A DNA stretch of 64,000 nucleotides from Selenomonadales bacterium (lineage in GTDB: Bacteria > Bacillota > Negativicutes > Sporomusales > UBA7701), in the NCBI GenBank assembly GCA_018434945.1, contig JAHDOI010000018.1, positions 1 to 64,000 of the forward strand, in the 5' to 3' direction. This document shows, one piece after another, positions 8,159 through 16,158 of this stretch. The stretch's first letter is position 1. Every line of letters begins with the position of its first letter. The notes under the pieces were generated by a model. The model worked only from the letters and a program-made list of their open reading frames with translations. It was not told the origin of the DNA and ran no database searches. The position numbers and the translations under genes were made by a program.

Positions 8159-8189
8159 TGTGATCAGCCTCCTTGTTGTTCGCCGTCAC

Positions 8190-9422
8190 TTATGCGAGAC
8201 GGACGGGGACGAAGTATGCCATGTCGTCGGTTATCAACCCGCCGAGGCGGGCGGCGACGGCGGACGGACTGCCGTTGACGAGGAAGGAGCCCCAGACGAT
8301 GCGTCCGGCCTTGGGGCCGGCGAGGGTGGGCAGTTCGGCGGTTTCGAGGTCCTGGTACTGCTGGTAGATCATGGGCTGGTCCCAGTAGTGCGGCTCGCGG
8401 TCGCGGTCGATGACGGCGCCGTCGGCGGCACTGATGGTTATGCCGCCGCCTTCGCGGCCGAGCACTGGTTTGGCGACATGGGGACAGCGGCCGGCGAAGC
8501 GGTTTTCGTAGTAGGTGGGCAGCATGTGGGCGGCGACGGCGTCGTGTTCGGCGGCGGTGAAGAAGCCGCCGGCTTCGCGGAGCGCCCAGACGAGGGCCTG
8601 GAGGGCTTTGCTCTGGGCGATGAGGGCGCCGGGGGGGTTGATGACGGCCAGCCGTCTGCGGGCGATGAGGCTGAGGACGTGGGCGCCGGTGGGGTAGCCG
8701 TCGTCGTCGCGGTCGGCGGCGAGGAGGCCGAAGGGGTGCAGGCGGTACCAGAGGTCGATGGGCAGGAGGTCGCCGCCGGTGAGGGCGCAGAGGCGGTCGT
8801 CATGGACGCGCAGGTCCTTTAGGGGGACGAACCGGCCGTCAAGGCCGGAGATTTTGAGCAGGTAGCGGGCGGTGCCGGCGTCTTCGGCGTGCCAGTCGAG
8901 GGCGCTGAAGGCGACGCTGCCTGTCGGGTAGCCGAGGTAGCGGTAGCGGTCGGCCGCCGCGCGGAAGGCGGCGGGCAGCATGGCTTCGAGGCCGGCGTTG
9001 GGGTCGGCGGCGTTGTGATGGGCGCAGACGCGGCCGTTGACGTGGAAGGCCTCGACGACGCCGCCGGGGGTGTCGCTGTTGAATTCGAGCAGTTTCCAGC
9101 CGGACGGGGTGCGGGCGAAGTCGAACCGGCCGATGAGGGTGGCGTCGTCGGGGAGGACGGCCAGACGCACGGCGTCATGGGCGGCTTCCGGGATGCCGAG
9201 CTCGGCGAGCAGTTCCGCCGGACCGGCCTGGACGACATCGACGGTGCGGGCGAAAACGCGCCCGAGGGCGGCGGTGGCGGCGCGGAGGTCCGCCAGTTCG
9301 CGGGCGCCGATGGCGTGGGGCACGGCGAGGGCGTATTCCTGGCCGTACAGCCAATCCCAGGTGAAGACGCCCTCGGCCCTGAGGGGCCGGTAGATTTCTT
9401 CCCGGACGGCCGCGTAGTCCAT
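8190..9422 (-). CDS. Glutathionylspermidine-synthase-like ATP-grasp protein (YgiC/YjfC type)
   Basis: A 410-residue protein of the GSP-synthase C-terminal family, which join a carboxylate to an amine at the cost of ATP. Typical blocks are RFDFARTPSGWKLLEFNSDTP, with the acidic ATP/Mg region, and KPVLGREGGGI (nucleotide loop). Bacterial YgiC/YjfC relatives lack the amidase half and do not make glutathionylspermidine as far as known, so the true substrates are open. Its ATG overlaps the stop of the upstream lipoprotein gene by 1 nt. DUF350 follows 31 nt downstream. Confidence 0.88.
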   Translation of the reverse strand: MDYAAVREEIYRPLRAEGVFTWDWLYGQEYALAVPHAIGARELADLRAATAALGRVFARTVDVVQAGPAELLAELGIPEAAHDAVRLAVLPDDATLIGRFDFARTPSGWKLLEFNSDTPGGVVEAFHVNGRVCAHHNAADPNAGLEAMLPAAFRAAADRYRYLGYPTGSVAFSALDWHAEDAGTARYLLKISGLDGRFVPLKDLRVHDDRLCALTGGDLLPIDLWYRLHPFGLLAADRDDDGYPTGAHVLSLIARRRLAVINPPGALIAQSKALQALVWALREAGGFFTAAEHDAVAAHMLPTYYENRFAGRCPHVAKPVLGREGGGITISAADGAVIDRDREPHYWDQPMIYQQYQDLETAELPTLAGPKAGRIVWGSFLVNGSPSAVAARLGGLITDDMAYFVPVRLA

Positions 9423-9757
9423 CAGCCGCCGCCGCCTACGCTGCTGCTGCCGATGCCGCCGCGGGCGGCTTTGCCGCTTGTTATTGTGGCCCCTTGGCTT
9501 GGGGCGGGGGCTGTCTGGCCGGGCGCGGCGACGCCGGAGCGGGTGCCGCCGAAGAAGAAGGGGGCGCCGTAAAAGTGGCTCCCGCCGGCGCGGGCCGGCA
9601 TCTGTTCGCCGTCCTCGTCGCAGTAGCCGTCGTTGTTGCGGTCGACGTGGGTGTGGCCGGGACGGTCCTGGCCGCCGGCGGAGCAGCCGGCAGTGACGGT
9701 GAGGAGGGCGGCCATGAAGAGGCCGAGCATTTTTGCGGTTTTGTCGGTGCGTTCCAC
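9422..9757 (-). CDS. Small Gly-rich lipoprotein in GSP/DUF350 operon
   Basis: A 111-residue predicted lipoprotein: signal with lipobox TAGC (C25), then a short DRNNDGYCDEDG stretch that looks like an EF-hand-type calcium loop, then a low-complexity Gly/Ser/Ala tail ending GGGG. GTG start with GGAGGGAT upstream; a shorter start at M10 is possible. E. coli ygiC likewise sits next to a small exported protein (YgiB), so this may fill that place, though I see no direct similarity. Confidence 0.7.
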   Translation of the reverse strand: MERTDKTAKMLGLFMAALLTVTAGCSAGGQDRPGHTHVDRNNDGYCDEDGEQMPARAGGSHFYGAPFFFGGTRSGVAAPGQTAPAPSQGATITSGKAARGGIGSSSVGGGG

Positions 9758-9770
9758 AGGCGATCCCTCC

Positions 9771-10211
9771 TTACATTTTATGGGCGTAATAGATATAAAC
9801 CCTGCGGTCCTCGTCGAGGACGGTCAGCGTTTTCCGCCACTCGTCGCCCAGCCAGTAGAAGTAGTCGCTGCCGAGACAAAGGACGACGTCGAAGGGGTCG
9901 GCGAACTGCCGCGTTTCGATGAGCAGGCCGGGGGTCTCGCTTTGTCCGTCCTGGCGGATCTCCACCCTGACGCCGCGTTCGCCGGACGGCGGCGCGGCGG
10001 CCGCGGGGGCGGACGGCCCTTCCTCCCGGAGGTAGATTACGTAGGTCAGGGGTTCGCTGGCGGTCGAGGTTCGTTCGTACACTTGGCCGTCTTTGATGAG
10101 TTTGTCGCACAGGAAACGGGCGGCGATTTCGCCGCCGCCGATGGCGTCGTAGGAGAAGAGGACGGGAAAGTCGGCGGGCTCGTCGAGCAGCCGGTATTCG
10201 AGGTTTGCCAA
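9771..10211 (-). CDS. Conserved hypothetical protein, first gene of GSP/DUF350 operon
   Basis: A 146-residue protein without signal peptide or membrane segment; I do not recognise a family. Visible features are an N-terminal DYRL-like acidic segment, IGGGEIAARFLCDKLIKDG, a Pro/Ala linker near residue 68-76, and an aromatic C-terminus (SDYFYWLGDEWRK). TTG start with a strong AGGAGG 8 nt upstream. 13 nt before the lipoprotein gene, so it belongs with the ATP-grasp module. A minus-strand TAAAAT box near 10240 may be its promoter. Confidence 0.65.
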   Translation of the reverse strand: MANLEYRLLDEPADFPVLFSYDAIGGGEIAARFLCDKLIKDGQVYERTSTASEPLTYVIYLREEGPSAPAAAAPPSGERGVRVEIRQDGQSETPGLLIETRQFADPFDVVLCLGSDYFYWLGDEWRKTLTVLDEDRRVYIYYAHKM

Positions 10212-10278
10212 TGTTATCCTCCTATGCCCCGTTGTGGTGCTATTTTACCACGGAGAGGGTGTCTGCGGCGATGGTTTT

Positions 10279-11397
10279 TTACGCCAGGGGCGTCCTAAGA
10301 CGGGCGTTGCCGCGCATGTCGACCGCTATGGCGCATTCCGTTTCCCCCCGGCGGTGGCCGACGAGCCAGCTTGTCATGTTGGCGGCGGCGCAGGCGTGGT
10401 TGGGGATTATGGCGATTTTGTCGCCGACGGCAAGCCCGGTGTCGCCGGTTATGGCTATGCGGCCGACTTCTTCCGACAGGCCGGCGACGGTGAGCCCGGG
10501 GTGGCCGGCGACAAGGCCGTAGCCGGCGAGCAGCGCGCTGCCGTGGGCGCCTTTGTCGAGGCCGAGGCATTTGCTGCCGGCGTCGATTATGAAGGTGTCG
10601 GGGCGGGGCCGCGACAGGATGGTGACGAGGACGGCGAGGGCGCAGCGCTCCGGGGGGACGACGCCGAGCGCGACCTGGGTGTTGTCGTGGAAGACGTAGT
10701 TGCCGGGCCGGAGGGCGGTGACGACGCCGCTGGCGGCCGCCAGGGACGCTGTCGGGGTGCTGCCGGTGGCGACGATGTCCACGGGATAGCCGTGGGCCAG
10801 GAGTTCTTCCCTGGCCTGGGTGAGGGCCGCGATTTCTTCCGCGGCCGCGGCCGCGACGCCACCCGGACCGCTGGCGCCGTATACCTGGCCGGGGTGGGTG
10901 GCCACGCCTCTGAGTTTGAGCTTTTTATGGCCTGACAGGGCGGCGGCGAGTCCGGCCGCCTGGCGGGGCGGCACGCCGAAGCGGTGCAGGCCGCTGTCGA
11001 TGATGATGAGGTAGTCGAGGTCGGGGCTGTCGTCGGTCAGGGCGTCCGCCAGGGCGCGGGCGGCTTCGGCGCCGTCGAGGCTGAAGGTCACGCGGGCCTG
11101 GCGGGCCAGGGCGAGCGCGCGGCCTAAGTTGGCGCGGCCGGCGACCGGATAGGCGAGCATCAGGTCGGCGAAGCCGGCGGCGGCGAGCTGCTCGGCTTCG
11201 TCGAGCGTGCCGGTCAGGAAGCCGGCGGCGCCGGCGTCCTTCTGGCGGCGGGCGATGGCGGTGCTTTTATGGGTTTTGACCATCGGCCACAGCTCGATCC
11301 CCGCCCGGGCGCAGAGGCCGGCCATGTCGCGCACGTTGGCCTCGAAGACGTCGAGGTCGAGCAGAAAACTAGGGGTGGCGAGGTCGTTGATTTTCAC
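10279..11397 (-). CDS. D-threonine aldolase / D-serine dehydratase-like PLP enzyme
   Basis: A 372-residue fold-type III PLP enzyme of the alanine-racemase-N / D-threonine aldolase family. The PLP lysine lies in KTHK (residues 41-44), and the metal site His and Cys appear in NHACAAAN near the C-terminus. Family members cleave D-threonine or related D-3-hydroxy amino acids, or dehydrate D-serine, with a divalent metal. GTG at 11397 is preferred because GAGG lies 8 nt upstream; an ATG at 11403 is too close to it. Stands alone between repeat A3 and the next operon. Confidence 0.85.
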   Translation of the reverse strand: MKINDLATPSFLLDLDVFEANVRDMAGLCARAGIELWPMVKTHKSTAIARRQKDAGAAGFLTGTLDEAEQLAAAGFADLMLAYPVAGRANLGRALALARQARVTFSLDGAEAARALADALTDDSPDLDYLIIIDSGLHRFGVPPRQAAGLAAALSGHKKLKLRGVATHPGQVYGASGPGGVAAAAAEEIAALTQAREELLAHGYPVDIVATGSTPTASLAAASGVVTALRPGNYVFHDNTQVALGVVPPERCALAVLVTILSRPRPDTFIIDAGSKCLGLDKGAHGSALLAGYGLVAGHPGLTVAGLSEEVGRIAITGDTGLAVGDKIAIIPNHACAAANMTSWLVGHRRGETECAIAVDMRGNARLRTPLA

Positions 11398-11487
11398 AGG
11401 CATCACCTCACATTTAATATGTGCGGTTAATTGGAGATAAATTCCACACCGTCTGAACGGTTTCCTTTATATTATTCGTAATATCAC

Positions 11488-11720
11488 GGACCGTTCAGAA
11501 GCCCCCAGATACAAGGCGCACCGGATAAGCAGACACACAACGCTTTAGCGTTGATGTGGTCGCTTATACCCGGAAGGGTGCGAGCGCGCCGCGACGCGTA
11601 CTCGGACGTACGCTAGCAAGCGCTCTGAGGAGCAAGTGCGCGAGTTCTTGGCGCTTCAGCGCCTAGAACTGCGGCCTGCCCCTTGCGGGTACGCCGTAGA
11701 TGGGGGCTTATCAACGGTCC
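11488..11720 (-). repeat. Family A structured repeat, copy A3 (longest form)
   Basis: Outer arms GGACCGTT (11488-11495) and AACGGTCC (11713-11720) pair perfectly; compared with A2 the third pair moved from C-G to A-T context on both sides. GATAC / GTAGAT replaces GATGC / GCAGAT of other copies, again paired. Contains GCGTAC / GTACGC with TCGGAC loop and a hairpin AGTTCTTGGCG - CTTCAG - CGCCTAGAACT (11640-11670). An extra 50-bp hairpin segment near 11527-11575 is absent from A1. It begins 6 bp past the stop of the lipoprotein gene at 11726. Confidence 0.78.
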
Positions 11721-11725
11721 CATTG

Positions 11726-12199
11726 TTATTCGGCAGGAGCGTAGCGGATTTCCCAGGACAGGGTGCCCTTCCTCGCCGAATCCTTGAACACCCTCCGCTC
11801 GTGGAAGCTATAGCCGAGTACGCTGATCTTCTTCGCCCGCCGCTGGGGAGCCAGGACAAGGTTTTTGCTCCCTGGCGGAATGGTTTCGACGCCTCCGTCC
11901 TCCCATTCGATTCTGATAGCCGATTTATGGGCGTTTTCGCCGCCGGCGCGGAAGTCGACAATGACGATCTCCGCGGCACTGCGGCCGGCTAGCTGCTGAA
12001 CGATTTCGGTCCTGCCCTGAAAGGAAACTTCTTCGCCGCGCAGGTTGAGGAGCGGCGGCAGGCTTTTGATGGTGACGGCGCCAGGCGGAATTACGGGCGC
12101 GGCCTGGGGCGCTTCGCCACCGGGACGGCCGCAGGCCGCGAGGGTTATCGTCAGCGCCGCGAGGACGGCGCCGGTGAAAAGCAGGCGGTGGTTTGTCAT
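11726..12199 (-). CDS. Hypothetical lipoprotein
   Basis: A 157-residue predicted lipoprotein, lipobox LAAC with C23. After a Pro/Ala-rich linker there is a compact beta-rich domain (residues 40-155) with two motifs of interest only by eye: LLNLRGEEVSFQGR and YSFHERRVFKDSARKGTLSWEIRY. No family recognised. Single gene; GGAGGGATGAAAG upstream of the ATG. Family A element follows the stop codon. Confidence 0.7.
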   Translation of the reverse strand: MTNHRLLFTGAVLAALTITLAACGRPGGEAPQAAPVIPPGAVTIKSLPPLLNLRGEEVSFQGRTEIVQQLAGRSAAEIVIVDFRAGGENAHKSAIRIEWEDGGVETIPPGSKNLVLAPQRRAKKISVLGYSFHERRVFKDSARKGTLSWEIRYAPAE

Positions 12200-12283
12200 C
12201 TTTCATCCCTCCGCCTCTATTGTAAAAGAGTTGCGGGCAGGCCGCAAGGGTCCGGCAGGAAACAGGCGGGCGCGCAACAACCG

Positions 12284-12328
12284 CAATTATTGTATATATT
12301 GTAATTACAAAATATACAATAATTATTG
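12284..12328. promoter_or_regulatory. AT-rich palindrome
   Basis: A 45-bp inverted repeat, CAATTATTGTATAT paired with ATATACAATAATTA (13 of 14), around a perfect inner palindrome TTGTAATTACAA (12299-12310). It stands out in GC-rich sequence, 85 bp upstream of the lipoprotein gene start. It may be an operator or include promoter boxes; no matching regulator is adjacent. Confidence 0.5.
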
Positions 12329-12448
12329 CGAAATCGCGGGTGCCGCGCAGTTTTGGGGGGGGGCACGCCGTTCTCAAACGGTCCCCTCCCCTCCCCTTCT
12401 CTATCTTGCCGGCTCGCCGGCAGCGAAAAAAGAACGTCAAATTACTGA

Positions 12449-12491
12449 GGGCCTTACAGACGGCCGATTTCAGCGGCCGCCTGTAAGGCCC
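12449..12491. terminator. Strong hairpin between convergent or tandem transcripts
   Basis: GGGCCTTACAG (12449-12459) pairs perfectly with CTGTAAGGCCC (12481-12491), with an inner CGGCCG pair. It lacks a clear T-run. Second of two hairpins beyond the zinc dehydrogenase stop; probably a back-up terminator or 3' end stabiliser. Confidence 0.5.
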
Positions 12492-12502
12492 CAGGAAGGG
12501 CG

Positions 12503-12539
12503 AAAAAATATCCCTGAGGGGATTTCCCTTCAGAGATAT
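12503..12539 (-). terminator. Intrinsic terminator of the 16979-12562 operon
   Basis: ATATC-CTGA-GGG / CCC-TCAG-GATAT stem (12508-12539) followed on the minus strand by six T residues (12503-12508), 23 bp past the dehydrogenase stop. Confidence 0.8.
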
Positions 12540-12561
12540 TCTCCGTGTCTCAGAAAGGCTG

Positions 12562-13506
12562 TCAGGGGACGCGGCAGTCGAAAACGGCCTTGAGCCCGCC
12601 GGGAGGGGCGAAGGCGGCCGGACCGTCGGCCAGGCGGAATGTGCCGCCTACAAGCGGTTCGACGTCGACGAGGCGCCGCGCCAGCAGACGGAGGGCGGCA
12701 GCCGTCGGCCCGCAGCGGGAGCCGACGAGGGTGAGTTCCTTGACCACCCACATGGTGGACGACAGGAGGGCGTCGGCGGCGAAGGTGCTTTTGAGGACGA
12801 TGCGGCCGCGGGGCTTGACGATATCCTGGGCGCAGGCGAGGCCACCGGGGGTGCCGGTGCATTCGACGACGGTGTCGAAGGGGCCAAGGCCGGCCGCGTC
12901 GCCCTGGGTGACCGTGATCGCCCGGCCGGCGAGGAGGGCGAGTTTGGCGGGATGCTTGCCGATGACGGTGAGGTCGCAGCCGGTGAGGCTGAGCGCCTGG
13001 GCGATGAGCTGGCCGAGTTTGCCGTCGCCGAGGACGGCGACGCGCTCGGACGGCCTGATGTGGCACTGGTCGCAGATTTCGAGGGCGGCGGCCAGCGGCT
13101 CGGCGAAGACGGCGGCGAGGTCGCTCACGCCGGGCGGCACCTCGTGGAGGTTGGCAAGCGGCAGGGTGAGGTATTCGGCGAAGGCGCCGTCCTTGCCGGT
13201 GATGCCGAGGACGCGGCGGCTTTGGCAGTGGTTGGCGAGGCCTTCGCGGCAGCGAGGGCAGGCGCCGCAGCCGAGGTTGATGTCGGCGACGACCCTTTTG
13301 CCTTCCCACCCCTCTCCAGCTTCGACGACGCCGACGAATTCGTGGCCGAGGATGCCGGTGAAGCCTTTGTAGCCGGCGAGGATTTCGCGGTCGGTGTTGC
13401 AGACGCCGGCGTAGAGGACTTTTACGAGGGCTTCGCCGGGGGCGGGCGCCGGGACGGGGCAGTCGTCGCGGTATTTCAATTGGCCGTCGAAGTAGAGGCA
13501 GCGCAT
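12562..13506 (-). CDS. Zinc-dependent alcohol dehydrogenase (MDR family)
   Basis: A 314-residue medium-chain dehydrogenase, somewhat shorter than the usual 340-350. Catalytic zinc region GVCNTDREI and GHEFVG; structural zinc cysteines in CGACPRCREGLANHC; the Rossmann motif is VAVLGDGKLGQLIAQ. It oxidises an unknown alcohol with NAD(P). Start ATG 13506, GGAGGT upstream. Fourth gene of a minus-strand run with the molybdopterin protein 50 nt upstream; no functional link can be proven. Confidence 0.85.
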   Translation of the reverse strand: MRCLYFDGQLKYRDDCPVPAPAPGEALVKVLYAGVCNTDREILAGYKGFTGILGHEFVGVVEAGEGWEGKRVVADINLGCGACPRCREGLANHCQSRRVLGITGKDGAFAEYLTLPLANLHEVPPGVSDLAAVFAEPLAAALEICDQCHIRPSERVAVLGDGKLGQLIAQALSLTGCDLTVIGKHPAKLALLAGRAITVTQGDAAGLGPFDTVVECTGTPGGLACAQDIVKPRGRIVLKSTFAADALLSSTMWVVKELTLVGSRCGPTAAALRLLARRLVDVEPLVGGTFRLADGPAAFAPPGGLKAVFDCRVP

Positions 13507-13555
13507 GGGGGACCTCCTTTTATGACGAAAGATGTTTTTCACGGTTTACCGGCTG

Positions 13556-14689
13556 CTAGCCCCGTTTGTCCACCCAGGCGTCGGCCGGATAGCCGCGCTT
13601 CTCCCAGTAGCCGCTGTGGGGCCGATCGATGAGTTCCATGGCTACCAGCCATTTAACGGCTTTATAGGCGTGCATCTGCGGTACTACCAGCCGGGCGGGC
13701 CCTCCCAGGTCGGAAGGGATAGGGCGGCCGTCGATCAACATGGCGACCATGACGTCGTCGAGGCGGGCCTGGTCAATCGAAAGGGTGTCGGTGTACACGC
13801 CGTCGCCTGACAGGAGCTTGACATAGCGGGCGGCAGGCTGGACAGCCGCTGCGTCGAGCAACCAAGCGAGAGGGATTCCTTCGTAGGTGATGCGCCGGAC
13901 CGACCAGCCTTCGACGCAATGGAAATCGCTGACCTGGACGCGGCGGGGCAGACCGACGAATTCTTCCCAGTTGTATACGCGGGGTTTGTCGACAAGCCCG
14001 CCGACGGTGAAACGCCAGGCGCTGTCCGCGCAAGGGATGGGGGCGACGGTATAGACGCGGAATTTTCCCTGGTAGCCGCCGCCGACCGGAGGCGAGGATT
14101 GGGGAGCAGGCGTGGGCGGCGGGGTGAGGCTGTTGCAGTCTTTGAAGGCGGCAGGATCGCCGGGAGCCTTGCCGCCGGCGGGGAGCAACCATTGCCAGGC
14201 GGCACCGAGGGAGAGGGCCGCAAGCCACCCAAAGGCCTGAATGAAAAAGGCTCGCCGACCAATGGCTGTGTCCGCGGCCTCCGCAGCCGGCCGCGGAGCG
14301 AAGCGGGCCCGTACGGCGTGGAACAGGGCGGCGGCGGAGCCGAGGACGGCCAGGAAAAGGTGGACGGCGGACAGGTCGCCGGGGATGGCCAGCCAGCCGG
14401 ACTGACCTAAGGAGAGCCAGCCGCCGGTGACAAGCCAGGCCACGGCAACGGCCAGCAGCAAAGACTGAACCGGGTCCCGGCCTGCGGCTGCCTGGCGGAA
14501 AAAGGGGATGTTGGCGGCCAGCAGCGCGGCGAAGACCAGGCCGGCGATAATGTGGCCGGCGCGGAGGAAGGGCCGGCTGTCGGCAAGCGGACCGCGCAGG
14601 ACAGGCAGATAGAGAAGGAGGCCGGTGACGGCCAGTACGACCAGGGCGGCGGCCAGCAGACGGTGAGTCCTTTTCTCTCCACAGGTCAT
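13556..14689 (-). CDS. Membrane cytochrome-b-like / sulfite-oxidase-type molybdopterin protein
   Basis: A 377-residue two-part protein. Residues 1-125 hold four hydrophobic helices with histidines (RAGHII, AVHLF, LFHAV), like DUF4405 / cytochrome b561-type domains. Residues 200-370 are an oxidoreductase molybdopterin-binding domain of the sulfite oxidase type; the Mo-ligand cysteine is in VSDFHCVEGWSV, and PSDLGGPARLVVP and KAVKWLVAMEL are typical. A twin-arginine signal is absent and the Moco part follows a fifth hydrophobic segment (152-172), so it may lie outside the membrane. Starts inside the end of the rhomboid gene (4 nt overlap). Confidence 0.85.
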   Translation of the reverse strand: MTCGEKRTHRLLAAALVVLAVTGLLLYLPVLRGPLADSRPFLRAGHIIAGLVFAALLAANIPFFRQAAAGRDPVQSLLLAVAVAWLVTGGWLSLGQSGWLAIPGDLSAVHLFLAVLGSAAALFHAVRARFAPRPAAEAADTAIGRRAFFIQAFGWLAALSLGAAWQWLLPAGGKAPGDPAAFKDCNSLTPPPTPAPQSSPPVGGGYQGKFRVYTVAPIPCADSAWRFTVGGLVDKPRVYNWEEFVGLPRRVQVSDFHCVEGWSVRRITYEGIPLAWLLDAAAVQPAARYVKLLSGDGVYTDTLSIDQARLDDVMVAMLIDGRPIPSDLGGPARLVVPQMHAYKAVKWLVAMELIDRPHSGYWEKRGYPADAWVDKRG

Positions 14690-16158
14690 GGCGTTCTCCC
14701 CCCCAAGCTGCGCAGGGTGCGGGCGCGGGCGGCGGCGAAGTTGATCTCGGCTTGCCAGTTGGCGCGTTCCTGGGCGACTTCGCCGGCAAAGCGGTCGTAG
14801 TTTTCGATCGCCTGGGGACGCTGGCCGAGCAATTCGGCGCGGAGGCCGGCGATGAGGTATTTCAGGGGCGCCTGGGCTTTGTCCAGGCGGTAGGCCTGCT
14901 CTAGCTTGCCGATGGCGACGGAGTAGTCGCCTTCGTAGGCGTGGACGAGGCCGAGGTTGCCCCAGGCGGGGGAAAATGTGCCGTCGATTTCGAGGATGGC
15001 GGTGAAGTCGGCGCGGGCGGCGGCGTACTGGCCGGTGAGGATGTAAGTGTAGCCGCGGCTGTTGAGGTAGTGGACGTCGCCGGGGGCGAGGGCGACGGCG
15101 CGGCTGTAGTGGACGAGGGCTTCGGGGTACTGGCCGCGCTCGTAGTAGGCGTGGCCGACGGCGAACCAGGCCCGGTGGCTGCCGCCGTTTGTTTCGAGGT
15201 AGCGGGCGAGGTCACGGAGGCCGGCGTCGGGCTGGCCGGCGTCGAGGAGGACGGTGCCGCGCAGGTAGTACATGTGGGTGTTGGCGGGGTTCCTGGCGAG
15301 GGCGTCGGTGGCGGCGGCGACGGCGTCCTGCTTTTTGCCGAGGTAGAGCCAGGCGTGGGCTTCGACGGCGGCGAGGTAGCCGCCGAGGAAGAGCCAGACG
15401 CCGGCGAAGAGGGCGAAGGCGGCGAGGAGCAGGGCTCTGGCCGCCCCGGAGATTGTACGGCTTTCCTCGCCGAGGACGGGACGGAGGACGAGGGCGGCGA
15501 GCGCGCCGCCTAAAAAGCCGCCGAGGTGGGCCCAGTTGTCGATGAAGGGGTCGGAGAAGCCGAGGAAGATCTGGAGGAGGGCGAGGGCGCCGATGAAGGC
15601 GCCGATGCCGCGGTCGCGGAGGTAGAAGTCGGCCCGCCGCCGGTAGAAGAGGACGGCGAGGGCTCCCATGAGGCCGAAGATGGCTCCCGAGGCGCCGACA
15701 CCAGGCCCCGGCTGCATGACGAGGCTGAGGGCCGAGCCGGTGACGGCGGCGAACAGGTATATGGCGGACGTTCTGGCGAGGCCGAAGGCGTGCTCGGCCG
15801 CCAGGCCGAGGATGTACATGAAGACGGTGTTGCCGAGGATGTGGTCGAAGCCGCCGTGGAGGAAGGCGGCGCTGACGAGGCGCCATACCTCGCCGGCCAG
15901 CACGTTGTCGCGGTAGAGGGCGCCGGCGGCGATGACCGAGTCCTTGCTGACGAGGGCGCCGGTGGCGACCTCCCACAGGAAGACGGCGACGTTGACGAGG
16001 ATGAGGAGGGTGATGAGGACGGGGAAGTAGGACATGTCTTTTTCGAAGGGGACGCGGCTGTCCTTGGGGCGGGCGGGGACGAGCATGTCGGGGGTGATGA
16101 GGATAGGCTCCTCCGCGGGCGGGGACCAGGCGGCGGGTTCGCGGTTTTCACCGTTCAT
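14686..16158 (-). CDS. Rhomboid intramembrane serine protease with TPR tail
   Basis: A 490-residue protein. Residues 45-255 are a rhomboid core: membrane HGGFDHILGNTVFMYILG, catalytic Ser in GASGAIFGLMGA and catalytic His in NWAHLGGFLGG. After one more membrane segment (about 268-290) residues 295-480 form TPR-like helical repeats, which probably dock partners. Rhomboids cut membrane proteins within the bilayer. Start ATG overlaps the stop of the scramblase-like gene by 1 nt, and the end overlaps the molybdopterin gene, so the four genes are tightly coupled. Confidence 0.9.
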   Translation of the reverse strand: MNGENREPAAWSPPAEEPILITPDMLVPARPKDSRVPFEKDMSYFPVLITLLILVNVAVFLWEVATGALVSKDSVIAAGALYRDNVLAGEVWRLVSAAFLHGGFDHILGNTVFMYILGLAAEHAFGLARTSAIYLFAAVTGSALSLVMQPGPGVGASGAIFGLMGALAVLFYRRRADFYLRDRGIGAFIGALALLQIFLGFSDPFIDNWAHLGGFLGGALAALVLRPVLGEESRTISGAARALLLAAFALFAGVWLFLGGYLAAVEAHAWLYLGKKQDAVAAATDALARNPANTHMYYLRGTVLLDAGQPDAGLRDLARYLETNGGSHRAWFAVGHAYYERGQYPEALVHYSRAVALAPGDVHYLNSRGYTYILTGQYAAARADFTAILEIDGTFSPAWGNLGLVHAYEGDYSVAIGKLEQAYRLDKAQAPLKYLIAGLRAELLGQRPQAIENYDRFAGEVAQERANWQAEINFAAARARTLRSLGGRTP

